Under the pieces are notes generated by a model. It saw only the letters and a list, made by a program, of their open reading frames with translations, did not search any database and was not told where the DNA came from. Shown here piece by piece: positions 62,857 through 64,000 of a DNA stretch of 64,000 bases (its first letter is position 1; the number at the start of each line of letters is the position of its first letter). The position numbers were made by a program, and so were the translations under genes. Source of the stretch: Candidatus Deianiraea vastatrix (GTDB taxonomy: Bacteria > Pseudomonadota > Alphaproteobacteria > Rickettsiales > Deianiraeaceae); the NCBI RefSeq assembly GCF_007993655.1, contig NZ_CP029077.1, positions 1,048,744 to 1,112,743 on the forward strand. The letters are read 5' to 3'.

Positions 62857-63933
62857 TCAATCTAAAACAACTTTAATACGAGAATCATTTTCTGTATTTC
62901 TATTTATGCGTAAATTATTTTTTGGTTTAATTTCCATTTTGCCAGAGTGTATATTGTATAGAATGCTGTGTGCAAATAGTGTTTTTCCATTTTCCTCGGC
63001 TTTTGCATTTTCGGTAAAGAAAACATCGCCGCTTTCGCCGAAATATTCTGCTTTATTTGATGATATTTTAATTTTTTTATCAATTAAGACAATATTACCG
63101 CTTGCAAGAATATTTTTTACATCTGAGGAAAACATAGCATTGCTGTGGATATTATTTTTATCGTTTTTTGACAAATCCATATCTATTTTATCTGCAGTTA
63201 GCTCATAATCAAGGTGTAGAACTTTTACATTTCCAATTAATGTTAAGGTATATTTTTCAAGATCCATAATACCATTTTTTGCATTAGCTTTTGTTTCAAG
63301 TTGATTTTCATTATTTGTTGCTAAAAGAAAGACATTATTTACAAGATATGCTTTATGTTCTTTAGTATTGAAGTTTAATTCATTTGCGATAATGTTATAT
63401 GTATATGAGCCATTTACACCGTTAATAACTGGGTTTTTACTTTTTATATTTCCGGTTTTGAAGTCGCATTGCATATTTTCAAAAACAGCATTACTTCCTA
63501 TTTCATCGTAAATATTAACTTTATTGTTAAAGATTAGTGTATTTTCATGCTCGATTATTCCATCAATTGATTTTAAAAAGAAAACCATTTGATTATTTTT
63601 ACTTCTTAATTTTGCGTATACATTTTTTAAATATATGTTATTTTCTTGGTCAGGATTGGCTTCATCTGATTTAATATCAATATCAATTTTATTGTTCAGA
63701 ATTGACATAGAAACATTAATTGCATCGATTGAGCCAAAGATGCTGATTTTTTTGCCTTTGATACTGTAATCTTTTGCGCTTAAAATTATACCAAGAATTT
63801 TTTGCTTATATCGCGATAGACTGAAAATGGCTATAATGAAGATAAATATTAAGAGAACAATTTTAATAATGCGTTTATATTGCTTGTTTTTCTTATTAAA
63901 TTGCTCTATACTTGCTTCAATTTTTCTTGGCAC
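62857..63933 (-). CDS. lptC: LptC-LptA-like LPS transport fusion
   Basis: 358 aa with a GTG start (CCA AGA AAA next). An N-terminal TM helix (about 20-42) is followed by an LptC-like beta-jellyroll region. The second half (from about 240) has LTADKIDMDLS..., MFSSDVKNILASGNIVLIDKKIKISSNKAEYFGESGDV, the OstA/LptA repeat pattern. The membrane-anchored shuttle receptor and the bridge protein appear fused. Typical LptC is near 190 aa, LptA near 180. Downstream come the ligase-like gene and gatB. It would move LPS across the periplasm with LptBFG, not in the window. Confidence 0.72.
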   Translation of the reverse strand: MPRKIEASIEQFNKKNKQYKRIIKIVLLIFIFIIAIFSLSRYKQKILGIILSAKDYSIKGKKISIFGSIDAINVSMSILNNKIDIDIKSDEANPDQENNIYLKNVYAKLRSKNNQMVFFLKSIDGIIEHENTLIFNNKVNIYDEIGSNAVFENMQCDFKTGNIKSKNPVINGVNGSYTYNIIANELNFNTKEHKAYLVNNVFLLATNNENQLETKANAKNGIMDLEKYTLTLIGNVKVLHLDYELTADKIDMDLSKNDKNNIHSNAMFSSDVKNILASGNIVLIDKKIKISSNKAEYFGESGDVFFTENAKAEENGKTLFAHSILYNIHSGKMEIKPKNNLRINRNTENDSRIKVVLD

Positions 63934-64000
63934 AAAAGTTTTATTAGTATGTCATGGTTTTTTTACTGGAGTCTTATTATATAAATCAAGTATTTTTTTA

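Noticed and set aside
1-64000. CRISPR arrays, rRNA genes and insertion sequences
   Set aside because: No regularly spaced repeats, no rRNA-like sequence and no transposase were seen anywhere in the window.

Overview
The window comes from an AT-rich alphaproteobacterium that looks like a member of, or close relative of, Rickettsiales. The grounds are an IspD-IspF fusion, scattered single phage/gene-transfer-agent-like genes, a VirB2-like pilin, an Alph_Pro_TM/TSUP pair, near-total absence of Shine-Dalgarno sequences, and T-rich leaders before most start codons. It is less reduced than typical Rickettsia: it keeps threonine-branch (ThrA) and p-aminobenzoate (PabB/PabA) genes, an O-antigen-ligase-like protein and an Lpt component. 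That suits a lineage such as Deianiraeaceae or Midichloriaceae, but the taxon is an inference.

Layout. 0-8.8 kb: hypothetical membrane protein, comF, a DsbA-like oxidoreductase with a Cys-rich tail, acnA, a tiny lipoprotein, an AGCS symporter, an HxlR regulator and ispDF. 8.9-10.1 kb: an isolated HK97-type major capsid gene with its own terminator. 10.1-14.3 kb: lolA, secG, rluD, pabB-pabA. 14.3-19.3 kb: an MsbA-type exporter, a VirB2-like pilin with an 8-Cys ectodomain, then thrA behind a candidate attenuator. 19.4-30.9 kb: htpG, a prepilin-like protein, hpf, a two-TM hypothetical, an NDUFAF5-like methyltransferase, znuC, hemD, a 963-aa GltD/PyrK-like flavoprotein, truA and an outer-membrane barrel. 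31-33.3 kb: a small lipoprotein and a large unknown protein ending in CMLM, a CaaX prenylation box. 33.5-38.4 kb: dnaX (gamma only), then a compositionally distinct island. The island holds a MuF-motif/amidase toxin candidate, two related exported immunity candidates, an orphan toxin tail and a membrane protein, and is bordered by tRNA-Gly. 38.5-45.1 kb: frameshifted traT, xseA, oxyR, a cydB without cydA, nrdA. 45.1-51.4 kb: a macro-domain-like protein, the Alph_Pro_TM/TSUP pair, mtaB, ubiA-sdhE, a HIT protein. 51.5-64 kb: nuoL, a YgjP-like metalloprotease, an omptin-like barrel, gpsA, rpmB, ndk, prmC, xerD-like, a GNAT protein, gatB, an O-antigen-ligase-like protein and an LptC-LptA fusion.

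The most promising undescribed system is the toxin/immunity island (34.9-38.1 kb). A cysteine-amidase tail sits behind a phage-head (MuF-type) Cys/His motif. Two immunity candidates with near-identical signal/linker regions but diverged bodies lie antiparallel, each ending at a copy of the toxin's 27-bp 3' tail. Degenerate copies of gene 3' ends also lie downstream of the YgjP-like and GNAT genes. Other notable points are the CaaX protein, the pilin with a disulfide-rich head and the threonine attenuator.
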